DNA from: Flavisolibacter ginsenosidimutans
GTDB taxonomy: Bacteria; Bacteroidota; Bacteroidia; Chitinophagales; Chitinophagaceae
Direction of reading: 5' to 3'
Length of the DNA: 64,000 nt
Assembly (NCBI RefSeq): GCF_007970805.1
Contig: NZ_CP042433.1
Location: forward strand, 4,402,001-4,466,000
Part shown: piece by piece, positions 26,676 to 36,558 of the stretch
Layout of the letters: each line of letters starts with the position of its first letter
How positions within the stretch are numbered: the first letter of the stretch is position 1
Position numbers and translations under genes: made by a program
The notes under the pieces: model-generated
Databases searched by the model: none
What the model was told of the DNA's origin: nothing
Seen by the model: only the letters and a program-made list of their open reading frames with translations

Positions 26676-27845
26676 TTGAAGAAGGCTGCCTTCCTTTTTT
26701 ATTTTACATTTTGCATTTTACATTCATCGTTTGCGCAAGACAGTTGCGGTCTGCGCATCAGTTTACTTACCTGCGCACCCGGCGCGGAGCTTTATTCCAC
26801 CTTTGGCCACACCGCTGTTCGGGTAAGTGACAAAAGCACAGGCCTGGATGAAGTGTACAACTACGGCACGTTTGAATTTGACGAAGACTTCTACGTAAAG
26901 TTTGTTCGCGGCAAGCTTCTTTACGCTTTGTCGGTAGAAAGCTTTCCCGAGTTCATGTATCAATACCAAATGGAAAGCCGTTCGGTGATTGAACAGGATC
27001 TTTCGTTGAGTTGTGCGCAGAAACAGGAATTGTATCAGCGTTTGCGAACGAATGCCTTGCCGCAAAATCGCCATTATCGTTATGATTTTTTGTTCGACAA
27101 CTGCACCACGCGGGCCCGAGACATGATTGATACCGGCGCAACGGCGCCCGTACGTTTCAAAAATTTATTGCCGCTAAAACCGCTTACGTTTCGCGAGCAC
27201 ATCACGGTTTATTTGAACAAGGCACACCAAGATTGGAGCAAACTGGGAATTGATCTTTTGCTCGGCGCAAAGATGGACCGAAGATCATCCAACACAGAAG
27301 CCATGTTTCTGCCCGATAATTTGATGATGGCTTTTGACAGCGCAACCGTAGAAGGCAAGCCGCTGGTGGCATCAAAGCAAACGATACTGGCCGTTCCTTC
27401 GTTGGCGACCGAAAGTTTTTTCTTCACGCCGGTTGTAACGTTTAGTCTTTTCTTGCTTATCGTGCTTGCGCTTACGTTAATAAAAAAACGTTGGGCACAA
27501 ACAGCGGTGAGCATTGTTGATTTCCTTTTGTTTTTCACCTTGGGTTTGGTGGGTGTATTGCTTTTGTTCATGTGGTTCGGCACCGATCACAAGCTGTGCG
27601 CCAACAATTACAACCTGCTCTGGGCTTTACCCACGGATCTTGTTGCGGCCTTCCTGGTGCACAAAAGATCGGGCAGGGTGCAACTCTATTTTAAAATTGT
27701 ATTTTGGCTCACGGTTTTGCTACTGGTGCTTTGGCCTTTTTTGCCGCAGCAGATGAACATTGGTTTTTTACCCCTGGTTCTCGCCATTGCCTTGCGAAGC
27801 GGAATCATTGCAAACCGAAAAAGAAATGCAGACAAAAGAATTTAA
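26676..27845 (+). CDS. DUF4105 exported membrane protein
   Basis: DUF4105 domain (Lnb N-terminal periplasmic type) at about residues 25-190: ISLLTCAPGAELYSTFGH, then FLFDNCTTRARDM. Four hydrophobic segments follow the periplasmic domain. I prefer a TTG start at 26676, which gives a clean signal peptide (KKAAFLFYFTFCILHSSFAQ) and 389 residues. The ATG at 26598 would add 26 residues lacking signal-peptide character and lies 10 bp from the start of the divergent gene. The signal-peptide DNA (26699-26729) is built from the words ttttacatt/ttgcatttta that look like an intergenic repeat. The family may act on lipids or envelope, but activity is unknown. The hydrolase gene overlaps its 3' end by 20 bp. 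Confidence 0.8.
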   Translation: MKKAAFLFYFTFCILHSSFAQDSCGLRISLLTCAPGAELYSTFGHTAVRVSDKSTGLDEVYNYGTFEFDEDFYVKFVRGKLLYALSVESFPEFMYQYQMESRSVIEQDLSLSCAQKQELYQRLRTNALPQNRHYRYDFLFDNCTTRARDMIDTGATAPVRFKNLLPLKPLTFREHITVYLNKAHQDWSKLGIDLLLGAKMDRRSSNTEAMFLPDNLMMAFDSATVEGKPLVASKQTILAVPSLATESFFFTPVVTFSLFLLIVLALTLIKKRWAQTAVSIVDFLLFFTLGLVGVLLLFMWFGTDHKLCANNYNLLWALPTDLVAAFLVHKRSGRVQLYFKIVFWLTVLLLVLWPFLPQQMNIGFLPLVLAIALRSGIIANRKRNADKRI

Positions 27846-28629
27846 TTACAACGGCAAAAAGATTCTCTACCGCACGGCAGGCAAGGGGCCGTTAGTGGTA
27901 TTGCTGCACGGTTTCGGCGAAGACGGTACGATCTGGAAGAACCAATTCGATATCTTTCCAAATTATCAATTGCTCGTTCCCGATTTGCCGGGCAGCGGCG
28001 GGAGTGAAAGGATTGACGACATGAGCACGGAAGGCTTGGCGGAAGCAATTTATGCTCTGATCAAGAGCCTCACCCCCGGTGAGGCCATTCTCATCGGCCA
28101 CAGCATGGGCGGTTATGTGACGCTTGCCTTTGCTGCAAAATTTCCCGAAGCTTTAAACGCCTTTGGTCTTTTTCATTCCACGGCTTATGCCGACAACGAA
28201 GCAAAAAAGGACGGCAGGCGCAAAGGCATTGCGGCAATGAATGAACAGGGCGCTGAAGCGTTTTTAAAAACCTTTGTGCCGAATTTGTACAGCCCGGTAA
28301 TAAAGGAGAAAAATCCGGCTTTGATTGACAAACACCTGAACGCCGTACGCAACTTTTCGGCGGAAAGTCTCGTTAAGTATTTTGAAGCCATGATGCAGCG
28401 GCCCGATAGAACAACGGTCTTGGAAAACAGCAGTGTGCCGGTGCTTTTTGTGATGAGTGAACACGACGCGGCCGTGCCACTGGAGGACAGTTTGAAACAA
28501 TGCCATCTTCCCCCGTTGTCGTTCGTTCATCTTCTTCAGGCCTCCGGTCACATGGGAATGGTGGAAGAGGCGGAAGAAGCGAATAAAATTTTAATAGCGT
28601 TTATAAATGCGGTTGAAACCATAGCCTAA
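27826..28629 (+). CDS. alpha/beta-fold hydrolase
   Basis: A 267-residue serine hydrolase from the ATG at 27826; the frame opens upstream but within the DUF4105 gene. The fold is clear: oxyanion segment VVLLHGFGED, nucleophile elbow LIGHSMGGYVTL with Ser near residue 92, an acid in VLFVMSEHDAAVPLE, and the catalytic His in LLQASGHMGMVEE. A lid region lies between about 125 and 190. It overlaps the upstream DUF4105 gene by 20 bp, so the two are probably translated from one mRNA. The substrate is unknown. Confidence 0.92.
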   Translation: MQTKEFNYNGKKILYRTAGKGPLVVLLHGFGEDGTIWKNQFDIFPNYQLLVPDLPGSGGSERIDDMSTEGLAEAIYALIKSLTPGEAILIGHSMGGYVTLAFAAKFPEALNAFGLFHSTAYADNEAKKDGRRKGIAAMNEQGAEAFLKTFVPNLYSPVIKEKNPALIDKHLNAVRNFSAESLVKYFEAMMQRPDRTTVLENSSVPVLFVMSEHDAAVPLEDSLKQCHLPPLSFVHLLQASGHMGMVEEAEEANKILIAFINAVETIA

Positions 28630-28634
28630 TCCTG

Positions 28635-31280
28635 ATGAAAAAATTCCTGCTGTTTTTGTTCGCCTTTGCAAGCCTTCACGCCTTTGCCAATCACCTGAAG
28701 GGAGGTTTTTTTACATATACTTATCTCGGCCCTGGCTTGAACGATCCGACTGCGGTGCGCTACCATGTTACGCTTACCGTGTACATGGATTGTGCAGCAA
28801 CCGGGGCGCAAATAAATGACCCGATTAATTTTACTTTTTTCAGAGGCGCATCCGATTCCATCATCACCAATCCCGCTGTCTCTATTTCGAAACAATACAA
28901 CCTCTCGAAACTTAGGGATGAGCCTTGTATTACCGGCGACCAGGCTATTTGCTTTTACAAGATTGTAATTTATGATTTGGCGAGCATCGAACTCCCGGCC
29001 AGCGCAACCGGTTATACGGTTGCTTACCAACGGTGTTGCCGAATTACGGGCATCAACAATATCGCCGGCAACTCCAATACAGTTGGCAACACATATGCCG
29101 CTTTCATTCCCGGGACGAATTTGTTGCCAACAGCTCATAACAGCAGTGCAACCTTCCAGATAAACGACACGGTTGTCATTTGCCGCAACAGTTATTTTCA
29201 ATATCCTTTTACCGCAACAGACCCGGATGCAGGTGACAGTTTGAGCTATGCTTTTTGCGATGCCTATACAGGTGCCAGCCAGTCCGATCCGGCCCCCAAT
29301 ACGGCTTCTCCTCCCTTTGTCTGGTCGTTCGTCCCGTACAATTCAGGCTTTAACGGCTCTATTCCTTTGGGAAGCGGTGTCACCATCAATCCGCGTACAG
29401 GATTAATCAGCGGCATTGCTCCATCCGTTCCCGGCGAGTACGTGGTTACCGTTTGTGTAAGCGAATACCGCAACGGTGTTTTGCTAACGGTAACCCGGAA
29501 GGAATTGCACGTAAAGATTGGTGACTGCAGTGCAATACAAGCACTGCCTGCCGCCTTCGATTTGAACGGCATCAAAGTGCAGCCCGGCGTGGCCGGCTGC
29601 AAAAGCTACACGTACAGCTTTGCCAATGACGTTCCTTCCAATCCACTTATACAAACCTATTATTGGGAGTTTAGCGACGGCGCTACATATAACGTTGCCC
29701 ATCCCACACACACCTTTGCCGATACCGGCGTTTACATAGTAAAGCTGGTGCTCAACCGCGGACAGGATTGCAGCGACAGCCTGACGACCTCCATTAAAAT
29801 TTACCCGGGCTTTTTCCCCGGCTTTACCAACGTAGGCGTTTGCGTAAACAAAACGGCGCAGTTTTTTGATACCACCAAAACCATTTACGGGGTTGTCAAT
29901 TCATGGCGTTGGGACTTTGGCGAAAGCACCGTCAGCAACGATACTTCACGCCTGCAAAACCCTACCTATATCTATCCTTCAGCGGGAACAAAAACAGTCA
30001 TCTTCGTGGTGAAGAACAGCGTAGGCTGCGTGGATACGGTGAGAAAAAACGTTGACATCTTAACCAAGCCGCCGTTAAACGTTGCGTTTAAAGACACCCT
30101 GATCTGCACCGGTGACAGCGTGCAACTGCACGCAGTTGGCGACGGCAATTTTTCGTGGACGCCTGCGGCAAATATCCTCAATGCATCCACCGCCGATCCA
30201 ACCGTTCACCCGCCTTCAACCACGGCTTATTTTGTTCAACTCGATTACCAGGGTTGTATTGCGAACGATACCGTGAAAGTGAACGTGATTCCTTTTGTGA
30301 GTGTTACAGCCATGGCCGACACCACCATCTGCGCCACCGATACGCTTCGGTTGCGTGCCACGACAAACGGCTTGAAATATTTGTGGAATAATTCAACAAC
30401 CTTAAACGATCCAACGCTTCTTCAACCAACGGCGCATCCGGTTACCAATCCTACAACTTATACCATTACGTCCAGCATCGGGCATTGTTCATCTACCGAC
30501 AACGTGGTGGTAACGCTGGTGCCTTATCCCGTTGCCAATGCCGGCAACGACACCATCGTTTGTTACAACACGCCGGCATTGCTGAACGGCAGTACCGACG
30601 GTTCTTCTTTTACCTGGTCGCCAACGAACACGCTGACCAATGCAAACACGTTAACACCGCTGGCCACGCCAAAGAAAACAACCGCTTACGTTCTTACTGT
30701 TTTCGATACAAAAGGTTGTCCCAAACCGGGCCGAGACACGGTATTGGTGGTGGTGAACCCGCAGGTGGTTGCCTTCGCGGGCCGGGATACGGCTGTTGTT
30801 GTCGGACAGGTTTTGCAGTTCAATGCCTCAGGTGGCGTGAATTATTCCTGGTCGCCGCCAACGGCTTTGAACAATACATTTATTCCCAATCCGAAAGCGG
30901 TTTACGACGGCAGCTTCGACAGCATCCGTTATTCATTAACCGTAACAGATTCCATTGGCTGCGGCGACGAAGCAACGGTGCTGGTGAAAATATTCAAGAC
31001 GAATCCGAAGATTTTTGTACCCACTGCCTTTACGCCAAACGGTGACGGCAAGAACGAGTACGTGGCGCCGATAGCCGTGGGCATTTCAAAACTTGATTAC
31101 TTCCGCATTTATAATCGCTGGGGCCAATTGGTGTTTCAAACAACGGTGAACGGACAAGGATGGGACGGCAATATTAGCGGGCAGCCGCAAGCCACCGGAA
31201 CGTATGTTTGGATTGTGCAGGGAACGGACTTCACCGGCAAGGTGGTGTTTGGAAAAGGCACGGTAACGCTGATACGGTAG
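28635..31280 (+). CDS. surface protein with PKD-like repeats and gliding-motility C-terminal domain
   Basis: An 881-residue exported protein; signal peptide 1-18 (ends LHAFA). The N-terminal third (to about 280) resembles Bacteroidota proteins beginning NHLKGGFFTYTYLG and contains paired cysteines. Central PKD-like domains follow: YYWEFSDGATYNVAHPTHTFADTGVY and WRWDFGESTV with FVVKNSVGCVDTV, then Ig-like repeats with the recurring pattern 'DTxIC...LxATxxxxYxW' (about 480-760). The last 90 residues are the type B sorting domain: FVPTAFTPNGDGKNEY, FRIYNRWGQLVFQ, WDGNISGQPQATGTYVW. Such proteins are exported by the type IX system. Only 5 bp separate it from the hydrolase gene. Confidence 0.92.
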   Translation: MKKFLLFLFAFASLHAFANHLKGGFFTYTYLGPGLNDPTAVRYHVTLTVYMDCAATGAQINDPINFTFFRGASDSIITNPAVSISKQYNLSKLRDEPCITGDQAICFYKIVIYDLASIELPASATGYTVAYQRCCRITGINNIAGNSNTVGNTYAAFIPGTNLLPTAHNSSATFQINDTVVICRNSYFQYPFTATDPDAGDSLSYAFCDAYTGASQSDPAPNTASPPFVWSFVPYNSGFNGSIPLGSGVTINPRTGLISGIAPSVPGEYVVTVCVSEYRNGVLLTVTRKELHVKIGDCSAIQALPAAFDLNGIKVQPGVAGCKSYTYSFANDVPSNPLIQTYYWEFSDGATYNVAHPTHTFADTGVYIVKLVLNRGQDCSDSLTTSIKIYPGFFPGFTNVGVCVNKTAQFFDTTKTIYGVVNSWRWDFGESTVSNDTSRLQNPTYIYPSAGTKTVIFVVKNSVGCVDTVRKNVDILTKPPLNVAFKDTLICTGDSVQLHAVGDGNFSWTPAANILNASTADPTVHPPSTTAYFVQLDYQGCIANDTVKVNVIPFVSVTAMADTTICATDTLRLRATTNGLKYLWNNSTTLNDPTLLQPTAHPVTNPTTYTITSSIGHCSSTDNVVVTLVPYPVANAGNDTIVCYNTPALLNGSTDGSSFTWSPTNTLTNANTLTPLATPKKTTAYVLTVFDTKGCPKPGRDTVLVVVNPQVVAFAGRDTAVVVGQVLQFNASGGVNYSWSPPTALNNTFIPNPKAVYDGSFDSIRYSLTVTDSIGCGDEATVLVKIFKTNPKIFVPTAFTPNGDGKNEYVAPIAVGISKLDYFRIYNRWGQLVFQTTVNGQGWDGNISGQPQATGTYVWIVQGTDFTGKVVFGKGTVTLIR

Positions 31281-31335
31281 AGAATTGATGCGTAATATTT
31301 AATTGCTTCGCGAAGGCGTAAACACGAAAGCAGCA

Positions 31336-31941
31336 ATGAGTAAATACAAACTTCTCGCAACCTTTATTCTTCTATCATTCATTGCTTCTTCGCAAACAAA
31401 GCTTGCCTACCAGGACAAGAAATTCTCTTTTGTGCTGCTTGTTGACAGTGCCAACGGCGAATGTGCGGTGAAGTCAATTGCTCTTGCGAGGCGAAGCGAC
31501 GGCAAGCAAATCCAAGCCATTCTTCCCCCAGAAAACACGCAGCCATGCACGTTGCCGAAAGAACAAATCTTCATCATCGAAGACATGAATTTCGATGGTT
31601 ATAACGACATCCGGCTCTTGCAATTTTTGCCCGCTGCACCTAATCTCCCTTACTATTGTTGGATCTATAAGACAAAGCAAAAAAGATTCGAGAGGCAAAA
31701 AGCCCTGGAAGAAATTACATCACCGGATTTTAATGCGAAGCAAAAACGCATCTTTTCATTTTGGCGCGACGGATGCTGCGATCACGGCTTAAATACTTAC
31801 AAATACATTGGCGGCAGGCCGGTGCTTGTTGAACAAGGTGAAGTAAAAGAAGAAGGGGGAAAAGTCATCACAACACTGAAGAAGCGGATAAACGGAAAAC
31901 TAAAGTTGGTGAAGAAAACAACAGAGAAGGCAAAAGAGTAA
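31336..31941 (+). CDS. XAC2610-like exported protein
   Basis: A 201-residue protein from the ATG at 31336, with a signal peptide (LLATFILLSFIASSQ). It carries IEDMNFDGYNDIRLLQFLP, the FG-GAP-like DxNFDGYxDL calcium-loop pattern of XAC2610-related proteins, then LPYYCWIYKTKQKRFERQ and RDGCCDHGLNTYKY. The C-terminus is very lysine-rich. Role is unknown. A terminator follows at 31971. Confidence 0.7.
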   Translation: MSKYKLLATFILLSFIASSQTKLAYQDKKFSFVLLVDSANGECAVKSIALARRSDGKQIQAILPPENTQPCTLPKEQIFIIEDMNFDGYNDIRLLQFLPAAPNLPYYCWIYKTKQKRFERQKALEEITSPDFNAKQKRIFSFWRDGCCDHGLNTYKYIGGRPVLVEQGEVKEEGGKVITTLKKRINGKLKLVKKTTEKAKE

Positions 31942-31970
31942 TGAACCGATTAACGAATCAAGAGTACAAC

Positions 31971-32004
31971 AAAAAACCGTCTCCATCACGAAGGCGGTTT
32001 TTAT
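31971..32004 (+). terminator. rho-independent terminator
   Basis: A-run, then stem ACCGTCT (31976-31982) / AGGCGGT (31992-31998) with one G-T pair and a 9-nt loop, then T-rich (31998-32002). It closes the XAC2610-like gene; the flanking A-run makes it usable in both directions. Confidence 0.75.
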
Positions 32005-32170
32005 TTACAGAATTACAATTCAATCAATGCGTGTAAATGCAGCGTCGTTGCGGTTGGTGGTCAAACTTCTCCACAAGGTTTAGAGCCGGGGACGATTTGT
32101 TCTTTTTAAGTAATGACCGGCAACTGCGCTGCTGTTGTCGCTAGTCGGTTTTTTTGCCGGTTCTAAAAGA

Positions 32171-32202
32171 AAAGACTCAATCACAATTGTGATTGAGTCT
32201 TT
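32171..32202. terminator. 32-bp perfect palindrome, probable terminator
   Basis: The 32 bases are exactly self-complementary (arms of 16, centre CAATTG). On the minus strand the palindrome is followed by TTCTTTTAG, so it probably ends the M16 peptidase transcript that stops at 32224; on the plus strand the run is only TTT then GTATG. Confidence 0.7.
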
Positions 32203-32223
32203 GTATGTTGCAAGGGAAGAAGT

Positions 32224-35175
32224 TTACATTCCTCTGTTCACGTTCTCGTAACCAAACAAATCATCTACGTTCAGCCGCTTTACTTCGCCGTACTTTTTCA
32301 AATCATCCATGCTGATTCTTTTTTCCGACGCAATCACCGTGTAGGTGAACGGCTGGTTCTGAAACTGTTGTTGATGATAGGTTGCCAAATCAGCCAGCGT
32401 CAGTTTGTTCAAATTGCCGTAAATGGATTTGCGCACGTCATCGTTCAGGCCACGCTTTTGCGCACGCAGGTAGTTGAAGATGATGTCGTCTTTGGTAATG
32501 CGCTGCGTTTCGATGTCTTTCTTCTCGCTCTTGATGGCGTTTTCGAAATTCTGATCCGTCTTCGGCAGGTCTTTCAACAAATCATTCATGCTGTTGATGG
32601 CATCGTTCATCTTGTCGGCCTGGCTGCCCACGTAACCAATGAAGGTGTAATCGTCTTCTTTCTTCGCGGGTGTTTGCACCACGGCAAAGGTTGAATAGGC
32701 AAGCGCTTTCGATTCGCGAATGGTTTGGAAAACAACCGAACCCATACCGCCGCCAAAATAACTGTTGTAGATGTCAATCTTTGCAGACTGCGCAGGGTCG
32801 TATTGTCCCAAATCTTTTACCCAATAAATCTCCGATTGTACCGCGTCATAATCGGTAAACAACACCTGGTTGCTGGTTTGCTTCAACGGTTTAAATACAA
32901 CGGCTTTTGGTGCTGCGGTCCACGTTGCTGGCATGGTGTGAAGCTTGGCCACATCGGCGCTAACTTTTGCAAGCGGCGACGGACCGTAATACAGCACATC
33001 GTGTTTGTAGTTTGTCAGCGAATGCAGAAGAGCAACGAGATCAGCGGCTTTCAACGACTTGATTTCTTCGTTGGTCAGCACGTAGTTGAACGGATTGTTT
33101 GCGCCGTACACGGCGTAGCTGCGAACGGCTTGTGCAATGGCTTGCTTGTTCATCTTCGTGTTGGTTCTTGCTTTTAAAAGACGGTCTTTCAACGAGGCCA
33201 GCGCTGTTTCATCAACCTTGCAATTGCGCAACAGGTTTTCAAACAAACTCACGGCTTTGTCAAAATTTTCCTGCAGGCCGCTGATGGTGATCGTCGTTTC
33301 TTCATTACCGGCGTTTGTCGAGAAAGAAGCCGCGATGTTGTAAAACTGCTTCGTGATCTCTTCTGCCGTTGCTTTGTCGGTTCCTAAAAATTGCAAATAC
33401 TGTAAGGCGATTGGCAGCAAGCGGTTGTTGAACGTACCCTGGTTGAAATAGTAGTGCAGACGGAACAGGCTGTTGTCTTTGTTGGGAACGTACAACACGT
33501 TAGCCGGACCGGCCTTGCCTTTTTGAATGTCTTTGTTGTAATCTATCCAAACGGGCTGTGTCGAAGCCAGGGGTGTTGCGGTAACGGATTTTACAAAAGC
33601 CGACTGTTTGCCGGCATTGGTTTCAACGGGTGTGATTGGCGGCTTCTCCACTTTTACAATGCTCTTGTCTTCGCCCTTGCGTTTGTAAATCACAACGTAG
33701 TTGTCGTTCTGAAAAAACTTGTTCGCAAAGTCAACGATTTCTTTCTTCGATACCTTGCCCATTTCATCAAGTTGTGCCACATCCTGGTCCCATTCCGCGT
33801 CTTTGTTTTTAATGAATTGGTCCACGATTTCTACAACGCGGTTTGTGTTGTCTTCCTGGGCCTGCAACTCCGATAGTTTGCGGTTGGCAACAATTGCTTT
33901 GATAAGCGACTCGTCGAACTCGCCTTTCTTCAACTTGTCAATTTGCTCTAGCAAAATGTCTTTTACCTGTTCCAGTGTTTGTCCTTGCTTCGGATTGGCA
34001 ACGAGCATGAATACGCCGTAGTCTTTAAACCCGTAAGCACCGGCACTGGCACCCAATACTTTTTGCGCTTTGTTCAGGTTCAGGTCAAGCAAACCGGCTT
34101 TGCCGTTGGATAAAATGGCAGCGGTCAAGTCGGCAAGCAACGCTTCACGCGAACCGGAAGCACCAACGCGGTAGGCAATGCGCATGCTTTCGGCCGTGGG
34201 TCCGTAAACTTCTTTTACAATGGGGCCTTTCACGGCTGCTTCAACAGGACCTTTGTAGCCTTCCACGGGTTTGGGCTGCATGTAGCTGAACGCTGCATCA
34301 ACCTTCTTGATCATTTGATCGGGATTAAAATCGCCGGAAAAAACAACGGCCATGTTATTAGGCACATAGTACTTGTAGTAGTATTCCCGAATGGCTTTGA
34401 GCGAAGGATTTTTCAGGTGCTCAATCGTACCGATGGTCGTTTGCTGCCCGTAGTTGTGTGTGGGAAACAAGGAGGCGAACATGGTCTCGAACACTTTTGA
34501 ACCGTCGTTGTCAAGCGAACGGTTTTTCTCTTCGTACACCGCTTCCAGCTCCGTGTGGAAAATGCGGAAGATCGGATTGCGGAAACGTTCCGATTGAACG
34601 GCCAGGAATTTATCAATGGCACTGGATGGAATGTCTTCTTCGTAAACGGTTTCTTCCACCGATGTGTGCGCATTGGAACGCTGCGAACCGATGGAGGCCA
34701 TCATCTTGTCGTACTCGTTTGCGATGGCGTATTTGGCCGCCGCACCTGATACGCTGTCGATGGTATGGTAAATGGCTTTGCGTTGCGCTGCATCTGTTGT
34801 GTGGTTGTATTGTTCGTACAAAGCATCAATCTGGTCTAAGTAAGGCTTTTCTTTTTGCCAGTCCAGCGATCCAAATTTATCGGTGCCTTTAAACAGCACG
34901 TGTTCGAGGTAATGCGCCAAACCCGTATGGTCTTTCGGATCGGTATTGCTGCCGGCACGCACCGCAATGCGGGTGGCAATGCGTGGCTCTTTTTTGTTGG
35001 GCGAAAGCGCCACGGTAAGACCGTTTTTCAACGTATAAAAACGCGTGGCTGTTGGGTCGTTCGTGACGTACTTGTAGGTGTAGCCCGCGGCGGTGGCGGT
35101 CTTCCATTCGTACTTTTTTTGTGCCTGCAGGCTGGCGGTAAGCAGCAGCAGGAAGAGCATGTGTGTGAACTTCAT
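32224..35175 (-). CDS. M16 family zinc peptidase (insulinase type), exported
   Basis: A 983-residue protease with signal peptide 1-19 (ends SLQAQ). Two M16 repeats are visible: the active N-terminal half has the inverted zinc motif H88-Y-L-E91-H92 in GLAHYLEHVLFKGT and a downstream Glu in LEAVYEEKNRSLDND (zinc ligand region), and the inactive C-terminal half begins around residue 540 and shows R/Y residues in FGGGMGSVVFQTIRESKALAYST, which in the family bind the substrate C-terminus. Length agrees with fused periplasmic M16 enzymes such as the Pqq-like and pitrilysin-like groups. No operon partner. The 187-bp gap up to the neighbour at 35363 has only low-complexity A/T-rich DNA. Confidence 0.94.
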   Translation of the reverse strand: MKFTHMLFLLLLTASLQAQKKYEWKTATAAGYTYKYVTNDPTATRFYTLKNGLTVALSPNKKEPRIATRIAVRAGSNTDPKDHTGLAHYLEHVLFKGTDKFGSLDWQKEKPYLDQIDALYEQYNHTTDAAQRKAIYHTIDSVSGAAAKYAIANEYDKMMASIGSQRSNAHTSVEETVYEEDIPSSAIDKFLAVQSERFRNPIFRIFHTELEAVYEEKNRSLDNDGSKVFETMFASLFPTHNYGQQTTIGTIEHLKNPSLKAIREYYYKYYVPNNMAVVFSGDFNPDQMIKKVDAAFSYMQPKPVEGYKGPVEAAVKGPIVKEVYGPTAESMRIAYRVGASGSREALLADLTAAILSNGKAGLLDLNLNKAQKVLGASAGAYGFKDYGVFMLVANPKQGQTLEQVKDILLEQIDKLKKGEFDESLIKAIVANRKLSELQAQEDNTNRVVEIVDQFIKNKDAEWDQDVAQLDEMGKVSKKEIVDFANKFFQNDNYVVIYKRKGEDKSIVKVEKPPITPVETNAGKQSAFVKSVTATPLASTQPVWIDYNKDIQKGKAGPANVLYVPNKDNSLFRLHYYFNQGTFNNRLLPIALQYLQFLGTDKATAEEITKQFYNIAASFSTNAGNEETTITISGLQENFDKAVSLFENLLRNCKVDETALASLKDRLLKARTNTKMNKQAIAQAVRSYAVYGANNPFNYVLTNEEIKSLKAADLVALLHSLTNYKHDVLYYGPSPLAKVSADVAKLHTMPATWTAAPKAVVFKPLKQTSNQVLFTDYDAVQSEIYWVKDLGQYDPAQSAKIDIYNSYFGGGMGSVVFQTIRESKALAYSTFAVVQTPAKKEDDYTFIGYVGSQADKMNDAINSMNDLLKDLPKTDQNFENAIKSEKKDIETQRITKDDIIFNYLRAQKRGLNDDVRKSIYGNLNKLTLADLATYHQQQFQNQPFTYTVIASEKRISMDDLKKYGEVKRLNVDDLFGYENVNRGM

Positions 35176-35362
35176 ACGTGTTTATTTAGTAGAAAGGTTT
35201 GACAACGTTGTGTAAGGGTGATGTTATTCCGTCCGGCCTGATCCCAATCCCGTCAAAAGAAGCGAGGCGTAAAATAAAGGCATAATCGGTTTTGTGCGAT
35301 GCCGTTTATCAAAAAATTAGGGAAGGGCAAGGAATGTTGTTGATTGCTTTTGCCTTTATCTG

Positions 35363-36462
35363 TTATCTCGTCTCTACTTCTTTGCCGTTCTCATAACGGA
35401 TTTGCGATTTGATGTCGCCGCTTTCAAAATATTCTATTGACCATCCGTTCGGTACCCCCTGAACAAAGGTTGTCTCGGACTTTAATTTGCCGGTTTCATA
35501 ATAATGCTTGACTAAACCGTGCGGAACGTTATTTACAAACGGCGTCTCGGATTGCAGCTTGCCGCTCTTTTCATAGAACTCTTTGGCAACACCTTCTGCT
35601 TTACCCTTTACATAGAAAATTTCCGCCTGCTTCGCGCCGCTTTCGTAATAACTATACATCAGACCATTGATCGTCAAATCTTCATAAGGAATCTCCATGT
35701 GAAGCTTTCCGCTCTCATAATAAGTCTTCGTCATGCCGAGTATCCGGCCGCTCACAAACGGAATCTCGCTCTTAATTTTGCCGTTTTCGCCATACCACCG
35801 CGTAATGCCATGCTTTTGGTTGTTTTCATAAGTTGTTTCGCTTTCCAATTGCCCGTTTTCGAAGTAATTGTGAGCAACACCCACAATCTGACCCCGCACG
35901 TAATGGGTTTTTCTGGCTAAGTTTCCGTTTTGAAAATAGCTCAAAGCCCATCCTTCTTTTTCGTCATCGACAAACGGAATTTCGCTTTGCAGCATACCGT
36001 TTTCGTAATAATCTTTTTCAGTTCCTTGCTTCTTTCCCCGTTTGAAAAGCAATTCGGATTTGATGCGGCCATCTCGATAGTAATTGTAAACCATTCCTTC
36101 CAGCGAGTCGTTTGATACGGGAACAACCCTTTCAGTAAAATGGTGTCGGAATAATACGTTCGGGAAACTCCGTTGCGCAGGCCGTTGAGAAAAGGGGTTT
36201 CTGTTTGCAAACGATCGCCAGCCACAGAGTAGTAGCGCACCATTCCATCCTTTTTTCCTTTGTGGTACACCATAAGTCCGTAATAGACGGCTTTTTCTTT
36301 GGCTATAGGTGCTGATGACGAATCGAGATACTCAATCCACTTCCCCTCTGGCAACGAATCAACGTAAGAGTTGGTAGCTTCTTCTTTACGTGTAAACCTC
36401 TCTTGACAGATCCCAACAAATGCATTCGTTGTTAAAATGAAAAGCAACATTGTGTATTTCAT
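35363..36462 (-). pseudogene. MORN-repeat (YwqK-like) exported protein, frameshifted
   Basis: Two overlapping frames make one gene. The first (from ATG 36462) encodes a signal peptide (KYTMLLFILTTNAFVGICQ) and the first repeats, ending in ...YYSDTILLKG. The second frame continues with VVPVSNDSLEGMVYNYYRDG and about nine MORN-variant repeats of ~23 residues (for instance YYENGMLQSEIPFVDD, YFENGQLESETTYENN, YYETGKLKSETTFVQG). The switch falls at the G-run (CCC on the plus strand) at 36127-36129, where one base appears missing. Joined, the protein would be about 366 residues. It may be a broken gene, a sequencing or assembly error in a homopolymer, or a slippery site. The repeats resemble the 'YwqK antitoxin' family; no toxin partner is seen. 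Confidence 0.75.
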
Positions 36463-36558
36463 CCGAAAATTTTCTGCGATGAAGGTATAGGATTGATACG
36501 CTAAAGTCAAGATTGTAGGTAAGCGTAAACTGATGATGACTTTACTGATTGCTAACCC

